A stretch of DNA of 64,000 bases from Glossina fuscipes. Taxonomy: Eukaryota; Arthropoda; Insecta; Diptera; Glossinidae. Below the pieces are notes generated by a model. It made no database searches and was not told the origin of the DNA. It was given only the letters and a program-made list of their open reading frames with translations. Position numbers and translations under genes: made by a program. Positions 47,665 through 59,071 of the stretch are shown here, one piece after another (within the stretch, counting starts at the first letter, position 1; the number at the start of each line of letters is the position of its first letter). The stretch covers positions 1,429,787 to 1,493,786 of the forward strand of contig NW_023998455.1 of NCBI RefSeq assembly GCF_014805625.2, in the 5' to 3' direction.

Positions 47665-48435
47665 GCATGTGCCTGATTGGATGAATGGTACTTAAAACCA
47701 CTTTGCAAGCCTTGAATAAGAAAGTTTCGCTTGATTACGTACACGTTCAGTACGGTTTTCTTTCTTTTTCTTTGTACATACTTTTTTTTCTACCTTGAAA
47801 CAAACTAAGGAATTCAAGATGATGAGAAGCACAATATTGCCTCAAAGTAGAGTAACCAGCCAGGCCTGTCAGTGGAAGCACGTATTTTTATATTATTTCT
47901 TTTCATTTCAGTCTATTTTATATTCTTTAGTATACATACATATACTTATATATACATATATATATATATACGAAATTCAATGCTTTGCTTAAAGAAAAGA
48001 ATGTTTTTTTTTTTTATGTGCATTCGTTTCTTTTTTCTTTAAGAAAAATAAAACCGAATAGAAATGTTTAAATAGTAAAAGCATGAGCAATCGTAGTAAA
48101 GGGAATCCTTTTACTTGATTTCTCGTCTACATGCAGAAGTAGATGAGCTAAACAATTCATTTTGTTTGGAACTTCAACACTTTACAGATTCCGAGTCAAT
48201 TTTAATATGCCTTTTATCATCTTACATAAAATCTTTAAAAATATTGATAAACTAAACCCCAACGAATAAATGAACACATATAGCAAACAAATGAAGGTCT
48301 TATCAAGTTCTATAAATCCCTGGTAACGAACGGTAAGAAGTGGCTTAAAGTTCATTCCATATAAAAATAACGTTCAGAAAAAAAAAGAAAACTACCAGCA
48401 ACCTTCCTATTTGAAATAAGAAACTCTTAACCTAA
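47661..48435. other. No gene recognised
   Basis: Poly-T at 48005-48015 and a TA run at 47955-47970. No coding signal. Confidence 0.4.
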
Positions 48436-48586
48436 CAAAGTGAACACTGAGGACTTACTCTCAAAGCTCGTTCGAAGAAGTTATCTAATTATCATCCGAG
48501 CCAGTATCCAACGTAGTAAAGTAGCAAAGTGAACACTAAGGACTTACTCTCAAGACTCGTTCGAAGAAGTAGTCTTATTATCATGT
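48436..48586. repeat. Direct duplication, spacing 89 bp
   Basis: CAAAGTGAACACTGAGGACTTACTCTCAA is present at 48436 and, with one change, at 48525. Both copies continue with a CTCGTTCGAAGAAGT block and ATTATCAT. There are two copies only. Confidence 0.9.
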
Positions 48587-48599
48587 AAGCAAAGGGCCA

Positions 48600-49245
48600 C
48601 TCTTGTTGATCATAAATCTTAATTGGATCTTTAGGTTCGTATTCGATTCGGTTACGGCGAGTGCACATCTCCCGCAGCTATGCACTACAGTGCCACGTTA
48701 TCATAAATTATTCAGAATCTTTATTGATTGTCTACGGGATATACTTTTGTATTACAGCGAACCTAGAAAGTCTGTCTATATATACTATACTATATTTACA
48801 TGTCGCATGAAAAAACAAGTAATAGTGTTTGAGTGGGCGAGTTAGTCCGTATAGTCTTTGTCTGGCTTTCAAGCAGTTTTCGTTTAATTACAGGATCTAT
48901 TTGTCTTCATCTTAGATAAAATATATATAAATTCTGACCAAACAGTGGATGAGGATCTAAATGATCCATGTAAAGGGTCAGACTAGAAGCCTAACCAAAC
49001 ATATGAGTTAGCAAAGGAAATACTTAAAAGGGCAACTTTTTAATAGTTTAAAACTTCGCTCTAGACCGAGTCGGGAAACTGATTACAGATAATCTATGCT
49101 CTAAAACGACAGAGGGCAAAGATCGCGATCGCGTCACCACTTGGTTGAAGGGAGTTTACGACCTCTCTAAATGGGAGAGATGCTCCCCGCACTAATGTCT
49201 AAGGCAATCAAACCGAAATCTTGTTATATGTAATTACTGAACATA
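48600..49245. other. No gene recognised
   Basis: The frame 48603-48845 (+) has no motif. The sequence between is ordinary AT-rich DNA. Confidence 0.4.
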
Positions 49246-49249
49246 TTTG

Positions 49250-49330
49250 CTACCTGGGCGGTTAACTAACAAATCAAGGTCTCGAACGCCAGTTCATAAT
49301 CCGTGCATTCTCTAGGTCTTCCTTAATGCA
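49250..49330 (+). repeat. Possible tRNA-derived SINE-like fragment
   Basis: CTGGGCGGTTAACTAAC (A-box-like) is followed by AGTTCATAATCCGTGCA (B-box-like, 49293-49309) at tRNA-like spacing. The arms do not pair well. It could be chance, but the CCGTGCA end resembles TCAAGTGCA of the copy at 25733. Confidence 0.25.
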
Positions 49331-49939
49331 CTAAGTTAAGATTCGAAATTAAGAATCCTTAAACCAATTAATATGATTTGATATGATTGCGACTACAGCA
49401 ACAACAAAATAAAGGGAGAAAGTCTATGTATAGGCTATATATTGCAGAGTCATTAAGTGATGTTTACAAAGTGTATGTTGTAGAAGATTTTAAAAATTTT
49501 CGGCTTAACTATCGAGAGCACTTTTCAATATGTGACATATCCATATTCAGTTTGGTGCTTTTTATTGCTTTCTTGCTTGTAGTTTTGAGAAATTCTATAA
49601 AAAAAGGACATAGAGACGGACAAAGAAAGTTTCTCTCTTTTCTTACGGAACGACACTATCAACAAAATGATTTATTAATTTTCGATTTGATCAACATATA
49701 ACATGCATTACTTAGAGAAATGATTTGTATCGTGATGATAAGTATCTACGAGTCGTTCTAAAGCGAATATAATTTTTAGTGTTGATTTACTTTCGCTTTC
49801 ATTTTCATTCATTAAAGAAATTCAATTTATTAGTGAAATCAATGAAAATTTTATTTTGATTGATACCTAAATTTCAAAAAAAAAATGAAAGAAAATAAAA
49901 ACAAGAAGGCCGAAACAAAAATTCTATTCATTCAACTGA

Positions 49940-50645
49940 ATCGAAAAAATAAGATTTGAGAAAATTTCACTGCTATGCGAACTGTGAACGGAATACTAAT
50001 AAATTAAATCCAGCTATTTTGATAGCGACTGACGAAAAGTAGGTTACATATAGTAATCATGTTTGGAAGAACAAAACTGTAATCTAAGATAAATGAAGCT
50101 GCATTAACAGTGACACAGCGCAACGTAATGCCTCATAAGGTGTTGGTTAAAAACGCTTGCATGGGTTTAGGAGGGAGTCGTGCATCGTCAGCTGCACCCA
50201 AACTAATTAGGCGATTATTTTCATCCTTACGAATCCTAATAAGAAGAATGCGATTAAAAAGTGTGCAATAAAGAAAGAGATCTTCTTGCATCACTTTAAT
50301 GCCAGACCATTCAAGCTTTCATTGAGTTGGCAAACATCGAAAGAGCTTAATTTTGATTCCTCCACCATGCAGTCTGAATCCAGGCTCTTTCTACTATTAT
50401 TTGTTACCCTCTCCGCAGAACTCTCTTAATTGACTTTCAAAAGAGACCTATAAACATCATTCAGTTTCTCGGCTAAAATTCCTAAAAGTCTCCCGCGACT
50501 ATGGAATAGTGGTTCCCGAGAAAAATGGCGAACAGTTGTCGATGAAAACGGCACATATTCGATTTAATAAAGTTCATCTGCAATGTAAGAAGAGTGCGTT
50601 TGAATATTCCTGAAAAAACGATACGAACTTTTTCTTTGAACCATG
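49940..50645 (+). pseudogene. Mariner transposase relic: catalytic domain and C-terminus
   Basis: Over several frames the plus strand gives CERNTNKLNPAILIATDEK (49984-50039), a TAG stop where the family has Trp (50040-50042), and VTYSNHVWKNKTV. It then gives VTQRNVMPHKVLV, AIKKEIFLHHFNARP (about 50265-50309), KELN-LIPPP-S-NP and WRTVVDENGTYSI with TAA at 50565-50567. Mariner proteins show the same order: TGDEKWVTY, K-VLL, FHxDNARPH, PPYSPDLAPSDY, LPEKWxxVVDxNG. The first catalytic Asp is kept (50031-50033). The second position is Phe (50295-50297), and the third Asp also appears lost. A terminal-repeat-like AAAAAACGATACGAACTTTTTC follows at about 50613-50634. The N-terminal part is not found. 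Confidence 0.8.
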
Positions 50646-51264
50646 CATGTGTAGTAACAATCGCAATAAATGACGTTTGGCGCCACCGTGACGCGAACTG
50701 TCCTGTTCAATATTTGTCATCTCTTAACGCTTTGTAATCACTTAATGCTCTTGCTTTGTCACCATCAGCTTGAACCGGCATCTAGAACGGAACGAAATTT
50801 TACAAATCAATTTCATTAGCGCAGGCCTTTTTTTCAATATATTTTTTGCATGCACATCCATAAATTTTTTTCTTGCTTGGATTGCATTTTTTTCTTTGCG
50901 ACAGTGAAAAAAGTAAACTAAACGAAAAACGCTGCTTTCGATTTTCCGTATTTGATAGGACCCACCATAGAAGAACTTTTACTCGGAATCAAAGTAAGTT
51001 TCCCACAAACATCATTTACTTATGTATATATGGGTGTGTGTGTGTTTGAATGTAAATAGATTTATCTATATTCGCACACGATTTCCTTATACTGTCAGTC
51101 CCAACATTCTTGAAATATGCGTACATATCGAGTATACCTACTTACGTGTCAGAGATCATATCGAAGAATGTATTTCATATAAGTCCGCAAAACCGAACTA
51201 CATGTACCAGACAACACGTATCCGCTTCAATAGTGAGTTGACTTTTTTTTTAATACGATAATCG
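50646..51264. other. No confident gene; one possible exon
   Basis: An AG acceptor with a T-rich lead at 50881-50904 and a GTAAGT donor at 50994 bound an 89-base segment that is open in one frame. This is discussed as an observation. The frame 51022-51261 (+) has no motif. Confidence 0.25.
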
Positions 51265-51490
51265 CTAGTGAGGGGCTATGCCCTATCCGCATAACGCGGT
51301 GGCGGTCAGAAAGCAGTTAAGCAGAAAAAAGAAAGAAAAAAATAGGCAGGTACTTGTCGAAGGCTAGTGGATGTGAGTCCAATCGATAAGTACTATGGTT
51401 TTATCGACTGACCACTCACTGTAACAGTGACCATAGTAAACTCTACCACAGAGAGAGTTGACCCGCGAACACTGACTTTGTGGTCATGAT
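51265..51490 (-). repeat. tRNA-derived SINE-like copy
   Basis: On the plus strand, TATCCGCATAACGCGGTGG (51289-51307) is followed by ATCGATAAGTACTATGG, TCGACTGACCACTCACTG, AGAGAGTTGACCCGCGAACAC and TGACTTTGTGGTCATG. This is the order of the array at 41463-42110. The CGCGGTGG head block is shared with the copy ending at 63360. Confidence 0.6.
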
Positions 51491-51599
51491 TCTGATCTAC
51501 TCGACTACTCAAGCGGACTTGAAACGGTCGTCCATTGTTAATAAAGTGTTTTGTAAGTTTTATAAAATCGCCAGAGGCAGTGGATTCGTTACAATGTAC

Positions 51600-51800
51600 G
51601 CAATACCCAAAAGGGATTGAGATGGACCCACCTTTCATTACTTCCTGAATTGATCTAAGCTGGTCTGTCCGTCTTGAATTTTTATTGTCAATCTGCAGAT
51701 TTAGATGGACCATTTCCCATGTAACGTCTTATTGGGAAAAGACATTTCATGAATAAGTGTAACAAATGAAGTGCTGTAGGGTATTTAACAGTCTTAATGT
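51600..51800 (+). repeat. Family A remnant, mostly deleted
   Basis: GATGGACCCACCTTTCATTACTTCCTGAATTGATC, GGTCTGTCCGTCTTG and ACCATTTCCCATGTAACGTC fit the family A left half. GTAGGGTATTTAACAGTC near 51775 resembles the hairpin-side flank. The middle is missing. Confidence 0.5.
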
Positions 51801-52415
51801 TTAACACTCTTATTTTTTTATGTATTATTATGTATACTTGTTGTATTGTATAAATTAAAAAAAGTTTTTTTAAAAAGCAATGAAAGGCTTTAAATTTTCC
51901 AAGACAACGAATTTATTGTGTACTCAGGGGATATCTGATACGAGTGTATATAAATATTTATTGAAATGCAAAAAAGTAAAAAAATAACAGAGAAAGAAAA
52001 AGATATCAAATTCCCTTGCGTTCGAATGTCTTAACGCCCGTCACCCTTTGGATTCCATAAATTTTGTGTCTTTGACATACGCTTTCGTAGCACAAGACGT
52101 ACTACATAGTAAGCGAATATAACGAATTATCGAAAATGAGCTTCGATAGTAAAGATACGGTACGCTTACTTCAAGTCACGAACCAATCAAGTCTTCTTAT
52201 CTTTTTTTTATCTTCTCGTTGATTTATTTAGCTTTTTCTCTAGCCGATATATATATATATACGACGAAGGTTGGCAGGTGAATATGAATATATATATATA
52301 TATATAGGGTTATCAAATAAGTGTCTTATTTTAGTTTGCAATGAAAGCTACAGAGGTAAAAGCTGTCGTCATGAAGTGTCTCTCCTTCTAGACATTAATT
52401 CATGCTATACTTATT
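51801..52415. other. No gene recognised; two TA runs
   Basis: TA runs lie at about 52246-52261 and 52287-52305. No coding signal. Confidence 0.4.
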
Positions 52416-52419
52416 TTTA

Positions 52420-52748
52420 CATCCTACACCACTTGAGGTACAGGGTTTATTAATTTTTTGCGGTCGTATATAACACGCAAAAGCGCTTAAGATACACACA
52501 CCGATCGAGTTAGAATCATCTTCTATCTATCAGTTTAAGGCTGTCCGTCCGTCCGTCCGCTTGATGTCTGTCCATATATATTTGTGTTCAAGTTACAGGT
52601 CGCAATATTTGAGATATTTTGTTGAAATTTGGTATACCGAGGAGTTTCGAGAAAAGAAAATTAGTTGCTTTTCCCACAGAACGCCCTCTTTTGACAAGCC
52701 GTTATATGAAAAATATTGCATTTTTCAATTATTCTCAACAAGATTGGC
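52420..52748 (+). repeat. Family A repeat, left half
   Basis: ACATCCTACACCACTTGAGG opens the copy. GTCCGTCCGTCCGCTTGATGTCTGTCC, GTGTTCAAGTTACAGGTCGC, TTTGTTGAAATTTGG and TATACCGAGG follow. GAACGCCCTCTTTTGACAAGCCG and ATATGAAAAATATTGC come after them. It ends near CAACAAGATTGGC, before the modules and the TAGTCGG hairpin. Confidence 0.75.
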
Positions 52749-52749
52749 T

Positions 52750-54330
52750 AAATGAGTGCCCAACTGAACATTGTCCTATTCTTGTGTGTGGAGATGAAAA
52801 TCTGCGCTTTACGAAAACAATGTTGCCAACATGTAACAACATGGTACCACATTGTATAGTGTTCGTGTTATTTTGTTTATCCCCATTAATCGTATATAAC
52901 TGTCGTTTCTTATTTAGCTTCCGATTTCATTTCTTATGAATTGAAAATGATTTCGCATATGCCGTTAGATCATGAAGTACAGGTGGTCAGTTCTGCGAAA
53001 TTATTTTTTGAAAATAATTAGAACAACTTTATAAAACCATTTCACTTTAATATTTGCAAACATATATACCGAATAATGTAGTAAACGCGAGCATTAGCTC
53101 TACACGCACATACTTAATGAAGTTGAAAGATTTTTATGTTTGTCATATATTTTATCTCTATATAAACAAAATTAGTAGAACTTTAGTATAATTAAAAGCA
53201 AATAAAAAAAAACACAACTTTTATCTGTTCTCTCATTAAGAAACAGAGACACAGACACAGTTATTCCATTAACTTATTAAATTTTCATTAAAGAAAAAGT
53301 TATTAAAAAACCTTAAAGCAAGCTACGCTCTCTTGAACGGGAACAGTTGTCGCTTAAAGCAAATATGTAACGAATCGCACTTTTTGGAGATGTCAAAACG
53401 GCGAAGACTGAAGACTGAAAAACTCATGGTTGATTTTAGGTTAGGATATCTGTTACAACACGAAAATTGGTAACCAAGAGGGCAAAGTCTTTGTTTGTAG
53501 CTATGGCGAGTGCTTGGGCGTTAAAGGAATAACCCTTACCTTCATTTAGATATCTACCAGATTGCAGCCAGCACGTGCCTATCTTCTTCTCTCTCCTCAT
53601 CTCTTTCTGATCATCAAGGCGTTACAACGCGAATAGGAGACATCCCCTGATTAATTATTCCATATATATATACAAATAAGAAAAGAAAAAAACATTTCTG
53701 ACTGTTATGGACATCTGTGATTGCTTTTGACCTTCATCTGTGCAAGTTCCCAGTCTTCTAAGACTTTGAAGAATCTAACAAAAGACAGATGACGGATATA
53801 AAACTCTTTAAAATGAATTCGATTTAGTAACATGATTAAAAATATATGTATGTAGCGCAAATAAATATTTTTCCAAATATCGAATTGGACTTATCTTAGA
53901 CCATTTCGACTTACTTTTCAAGCGTTTGCACATCTAAGAGTTCTTATGAAAAGAAAGCCTTTATGTCGCGCAACTAATTTCGATGAAAACAGAATTTATT
54001 GGCACACCTAAGTAACTTATTTAACAGTCAGTCTTATCCTAGTGTAACTTGTTTAAATTATGTCGTTATTATCTTTTATATTATCGCAATATAAAATTTT
54101 ATTATTCCGAGACAAAGCGGCAGATTTAGTTTACAAACAATAGTGAATTAGTACCTGTAGTTTAATATTCCGCTTTAGTTGTACACGCCGCATGACATAT
54201 GGCTTTACAATAGCTACGGCCGACCCTACATTACCTACATTACTCTATTCATATTTAGCCGAAATAGCGGAATGGACTTAAACTTTCCCGCCCATAAGTG
54301 CCCTTGTTGGGTTAACAATTTTATAGTTTT
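52750..54330. other. No gene recognised
   Basis: The patch near 53460-53640 is less AT-rich (AAGGCGTTACAACGCG) but I cannot assign it. The plus frame 52619-52939 mostly reads through the family A copy. Confidence 0.4.
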
Positions 54331-54334
54331 AGGC

Positions 54335-54420
54335 TACCGCATAGCCAAGTGGCTAGGAAGTGAGATTACCACGATGGAAACCTGGATTCAATTCCCAGCA
54401 CTATAGATCATACCTTAATC
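54335..54420 (+). repeat. tRNA-derived SINE-like copy
   Basis: CCGCATAGCCAAGTGGCTAGG (54338-54358) contains TAGCCAAGTGG, a good fit to the tRNA A box. GGATTCAATTCCCAGCAC (54383-54400) fits the B box. The spacing is about 35 bases. The acceptor and anticodon arms do not pair convincingly and a retroposon fits better than a tRNA gene. Confidence 0.6.
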
Positions 54421-55390
54421 ACGATTAACGAACCTCTCAGATCGTCGCTACTGCCCGTCTCTCTCTCTCTCTCCACTTACTTCTAAGCAACAACGTTTTA
54501 AATGTATAAATACTCCCCGAGTGATTGATCATCACATAGATATATATATATATATATATATACAAAGAGCAAAATTCTTTTTCCTGGGACCAACAAGGAC
54601 GACAAGAAGAATAGAAAAAAAGTTTTGATATTAAAATCTTTTACGAGTCGAGCGATCGATCGATCGACTGCTGACAATTGGAACAAAGCGCTACCCGAAG
54701 TAAAACGTTTGATATCGAAGAGGTGCGCAGTGAAATTGTGTCTCTCTCTTTCCTATGCAAGCAAGACACAACTTCCAGCTCCTAACTTATGCTTCAAGAT
54801 GCAAAAAAAAAACTTGAAGTTATCGTTAGGTTAACGCCAAAGCAAACCAAATATCTATTTAATGCGTAAAGTTACTTATATGAAAGTCTTAAAAAAAAAA
54901 TCTCGCGCAACCTAACACTATTAGTGCATGAAGATGCATACGCCAATTAATCGATGGATATCGTAAAAATATTTGAGTTACTTAAGCGCGCTGAGTTATG
55001 CGAGCAATTAGCCAACTCTGTCTGTCAACATTTTCTTTTCTCGTTAAGCTGATAACAAATGAATGAATGAACGTATTCTCGATACTGTTACTTTCAGCGA
55101 AATCGTACACACATCTTCTCTTATTACTATTTACAGTTATGTATACAGTTAGTTATGTGCATTTGCGATTTTACCTGTTGGCATTTGCTTAGAATTTGAT
55201 ATGCACTGAAATTCTCTGAATATTGGGCAAGCATATCCGTCAAACATAGTTTACATGCCATTTAACTGCACCAAGTAACTCTTCTACCCTATATGATATT
55301 TATTCTCTAGGGTTTGTCTGAATGTATACAAAAATTCAGAGGCCAAATGCCTTACAGCGCTCAATAACGAATACTCGCAAGTATGCTTGT
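54421..55390. other. No gene recognised; microsatellites
   Basis: TC run at about 54458-54474, TA run at 54539-54562, GATC repeats at 54652-54668. The frame 54625-54834 (+) has no domain. Confidence 0.45.
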
Positions 55391-55394
55391 ACCG

Positions 55395-55770
55395 AATAGC
55401 AGCACTTTAGAGCTATCGTTGAATTATGCATTTTCCTCATTATGAAGCGAAAAATTTTTCGATCATAAAACTGCTCTCGGGAGACGTATATTCGACCGCG
55501 GAAACCGGTCGAGTAGCATAACGAGTAACGAACACATTACAGTTGTCGATGAAGTATGCAGTTCCCTTTGATCTTGCGATCGTAAAATTGATCTCGGGAG
55601 ACGTATATTCGAGATTATGATCGCGCTCCCACGACGTTGACAGTTGGAAAACGGCCGAGCAGCGTAACGAGTAACAACACATTACAGTTGTCGATGAAGT
55701 ATGCATTTTCCTTCGATCTTGCGATCTTGGCCTATATTCGAGATTACAGTCGAGCTCCCGCGATATCGAA
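55395..55770. repeat. Tandem repeat, about 2.5 units of about 145 bp
   Basis: AACACATTACAGTTGTCGATGAAGTATGC starts units at 55531 and 55676. An older partial unit with ATCGTTGAATTATGCATTTTC lies at about 55414. CTCGGGAGACGTATATTCGA, GGTCGAGTAGCATAACGAGTAAC and CTTGCGATC are shared. The minus frame 55440-55778 (112 codons) runs through the array and carries the duplicated peptide, so I do not call it a gene. Confidence 0.85.
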
Positions 55771-55837
55771 AACCACAAACCAAATATAGAACGACTTGAG
55801 ATAAAATAACCGTTTATTACACAAATCTATTTAATTT

Positions 55838-55985
55838 CTATCCGTCTGTCGAAGACTCGCTCGATCTCTCACATACGTAAGAGTTGCAATTTTCGAGATA
55901 TTTTATCGAAATGTGGTCCAGAGACATATCTTGGTACAAGAACGCCGCATTGCACTGATAATGAATTTGATGGGAGCTTTCTTAT
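55838..55985 (+). repeat. Family A fragment
   Basis: ATCCGTCTGTCG, GAGTTGCAATTTTCGAGATATTTT, ATCGAAATGTGGTCC and AGAACGCCGCATTGC correspond to the central part of family A. Confidence 0.5.
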
Positions 55986-55989
55986 AAAT

Positions 55990-57020
55990 ATCTGTAATTT
56001 TGCGGTACTTAACTTTTACGGTACTTAATAGTCGGCGTTATATGAGTTTGCGCGTTTCAACTTGGTTTGCCTTTATTCGTCCCAGGTTAAGCAGTGTCTG
56101 ACAACTTGCAGCACGCGATTCCCCTAATTGCTCGGAATTCGCATCCTTAAGTTAATATCTCGAATACTAATGCTCACGTTCCTAAATTCCTAAACGTTGA
56201 CAAAATTTCTTTTAATAAGCTTCAAGGAATGCATTTTATCGTGGGGTAGATATAGCCTTGATTGTCTTTGTTTTTGTTTTTTTTGTTATTTTTTTTACTG
56301 TGGTTTTATTTCATTTTAACATTACCAAACAATCCCATTGGATCGGCCATGAATCTCTGAACATAACTGCCAAAAAATGTTTGCAGTTAATCCCACGACT
56401 GAGAGTTGTTTAGTTTTTTTTTCTTTTTCTTCTAACTACTGTTGCTATTGCTATTGTTGTTGTTGTTCCTGCTGGTGCTGTTGTTTCGCTACCATATCTA
56501 TCTCCGCACATAACATCCGTTTATGGAACTTATGCCAGAAAAATACTAGGGGGAAAAAAAAAATCCAAACAACAAAAACAACAACAATGGGCATGAAACT
56601 ATGATACAACAATAACAAAAACAACGAGCATAACAATAACCATAGGAAATATTTAACGTTTATATAAGTTTCGCGGGAGAGGTGGCATAAAAGGCGGGGA
56701 GGGAGGAGGGAAAAATGTGGCAAAGAAAGAAAGAAAAAGTTTATAAAACTCTTTACAACGACGACGAAAAACAAAACACTGCCAAAAAAAAAAATTTTAT
56801 ATCTGAATGTTTAGTTAGTGGATGTACGAAAATGTGCTATATGTTGCTTGACTACTTGCCTGTTATTACATGTGTGTGTGTACATATATACATATATATA
56901 TGAAAGAGTATGGACCCGTATGTCGGTGTAAGTTAACATCATTCCGTACCACTGACAACATAACATTTTATGTTTGTTGTTCTTTTGCGATATGCGATAC
57001 GCGATAGGCGAACGGGTTTA
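55990..57020. other. No gene recognised; TTG/CAA-rich patch
   Basis: TTGCTATTGTTG and AACAACAAAAACAAC words near 56440-56480 and 56560-56640 explain the frames there. Poly-purine near 56685-56750. Confidence 0.45.
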
Positions 57021-57024
57021 CAGT

Positions 57025-57107
57025 TCTATCTTGCTGGCTGACTAGCTGACTGGCTGACTAGCTGACTGGCTGACAGGCTGACTGACTGACTCACTGACTA
57101 GCTCGAT
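57025..57107. repeat. GGCTGACTA minisatellite
   Basis: About eight units of GCTGACTG or GCTGACTAGCTGACTG in a row, giving a mixed eight- and four-base period. Confidence 0.85.
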
Positions 57108-57109
57108 GC

Positions 57110-58010
57110 TAGCTTAGTCTTTGTTTTTTCTTTTTTTATAACCAATTGTTGTTTGTTGTTTTTTTTTTTTTTTTTTTGTTTCGTCCAAATTGAAAAGTCG
57201 CCAAAACCAGTTTATTTTTTTTTTCTTCTCGTTTCTGATAGTTTTCTCTTGAATTTAATTTGAGTTGACTTTTGGCGCCGTTTTTTACTGTTTTGTCATT
57301 TAATTGATCCACATACAAACAGGCAAACTAGAATTTTTAGATAAAAACTTGAAGAAATTTTCTCCCTTATCCTATAAAAAAAAGGTCTATTTATGAGATT
57401 CATTTCATGTTTTTTTTTTCTCTTTTTTTTTGTAAGGCTATAAATAGAAAGAAAAACAATGAAAAGTAATAATCATTGTATCGTAAGCATCGTGGCACGT
57501 TCGATAGGCAGCCGTTGGGTTGGTTTATTTTTCGTCACCCGAACCTAAATTGTTATCAAAGAAATTCATTTAAAAAGTACTTATTGATCTCTATAAATTC
57601 GTAGAGCTTTATTTCAGAATTTAAGCTCTTCTTCTTCTTGTTTTAATCCTAGAATTTCGAGACTTTCCTTTTTCCTCCTTACTTACATTCTTGTAATTAT
57701 AATTCCTCAAGTGTTTAGCGGGCTCAACGGTTAAAAGAATTATTAATGGCTTGGTTAGCTGTTGAGAATATGTCCGTCCTCTTTTAAAAAAAGGGTTGCC
57801 AAGAGCCTTGAAAGTTTAGAAATGTACAACTAAGGAAATTATATTCGACAGTGGGCCTTTTTTACACATCACATCACAGCGAATTTTCGGTAGTCGATTT
57901 GCTGAATAGAAGAAGAAGAGGAAGAATAAGAGTTGATATTCGGTCGTTAAGGAATATTTAATTCCAGTCACGGTTATCCTGAAACAGGCTAAAAAAAGGA
58001 AGGGCAAATT
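57110..58010. other. No gene recognised; poly-T runs
   Basis: Poly-T at 57160-57177, 57208-57224 and 57410-57431. No coding signal. The frames on the minus strand are N/K-rich read-throughs. Confidence 0.4.
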
Positions 58011-58012
58011 TT

Positions 58013-58405
58013 AATACTCTGTAACACTGGGTGGGCGCGGCGGATTTTTTCTATTTTCAAACGAAGTGAGTGCAAGTGTGTTGTACTTCATAAGTGACAA
58101 GCAAAAAACACGGAAAGCAAAGATGTTCACTGTTTTTGTTGTATAGAGGTGTCCTTCCTCCGTGTTTATAGCCGATATCTCCATTTCTGCGATGGACAGA
58201 CAAATAGACGGACATGCTTATATGTATTCCAATTTTCGAAGCTTGCTCGTTATACGAGGATTGAAAAAAAAAAAAATTTTGCCACAGTAGAATATTGGGT
58301 AGGCGTGGTCAATTTTTTGTGGTGCTCCTGAAGCGTCATTCCGAGCATTGGAAACATTTTGACAAATCGCGTATACCCCCATTCCCCGGTAATGGGTATA
58401 AGAAG
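58013..58405 (+). repeat. Family B repeat, near full length
   Basis: It begins AATACTCTGTAACACTGGGTGGGCGCGG and ends with CGCGTATACCCCCATTCCCCGG and TAATGGGTATAAG. Within it, GATGGACAGACAAATAGACGGACATGC, TGGGTAGGCGTGGTCAATTTTTTG and GAGCATTGGAAACATTTTGACAAATCG match the copy at 27770-28015. The GTGGGCGYGG block occurs twice, 260 bases apart. No coding frame. Confidence 0.7.
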
Positions 58406-59060
58406 ATCGATGGAAAGTAATTATAACGGTAGGATAAGATCTTTGTCACGTTGGTAAAGGATGCCTTTTTTTTGGTATACGTTATTGGCATACATATATT
58501 GGCGCAGGTCACAAATAATTCAAATTTCCTTTTATCATATTGTCGACGGTCCTTCAACACATTGCCTTTACAATTGTAAAACTTACCTCTATATGGGGAA
58601 CTCATCTTTTTCCTGCCTATTATTTCTTTCTTCTCTCTCTCTCTCTCTTACTTTCCCTTCCTCCCTTCCTCTTTCCCTTTTTATCTTTATCCTTCTCTTA
58701 TTCTTACTCTCTTTCTCTCCCCTTCCTATCTCTTAATTACTTAGTTTTTTCTTTCCATCTCATCCATGAGCATCTCTCTATGTCCGAATGTATCTATTTT
58801 TTTTGGAAACAACCAACGAATTTTCTTCTTTTTTTTGCAACGTGTTATTTACCTCCAACTTAATGTAGTGCAACATTGTTTCACATGCTTTAGTTTCGAA
58901 CACTATTAACAGGTTTACAAACAATTAAACATGTTTTACACACGCATTTACATAATTGAAAATTCAAACTGCGAGAAATATTTGACGGAAATTGGTCGAC
59001 TGCTTGATAGCCATTACAAAACACTGGCAACTTATTAAAATGCATTTACATATGTATTTA
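58406..59060. other. No gene recognised; CT-rich stretch
   Basis: The plus strand 58620-58770 is almost all C and T (TCTCTCTCTC at 58634-58649). The frames 58461-58736 and 58540-58863 (+) are S/L/F strings from that stretch. Confidence 0.5.
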
Positions 59061-59071
59061 GCCTTGCGGAG

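Noticed and set aside
54335..54420. tRNA gene
   Set aside because: The same reason as at 25733: good boxes, poor cloverleaf.
55440..55778. 112-codon minus-strand open frame
   Set aside because: It runs through a tandem repeat and contains the same peptide twice; no known domain.
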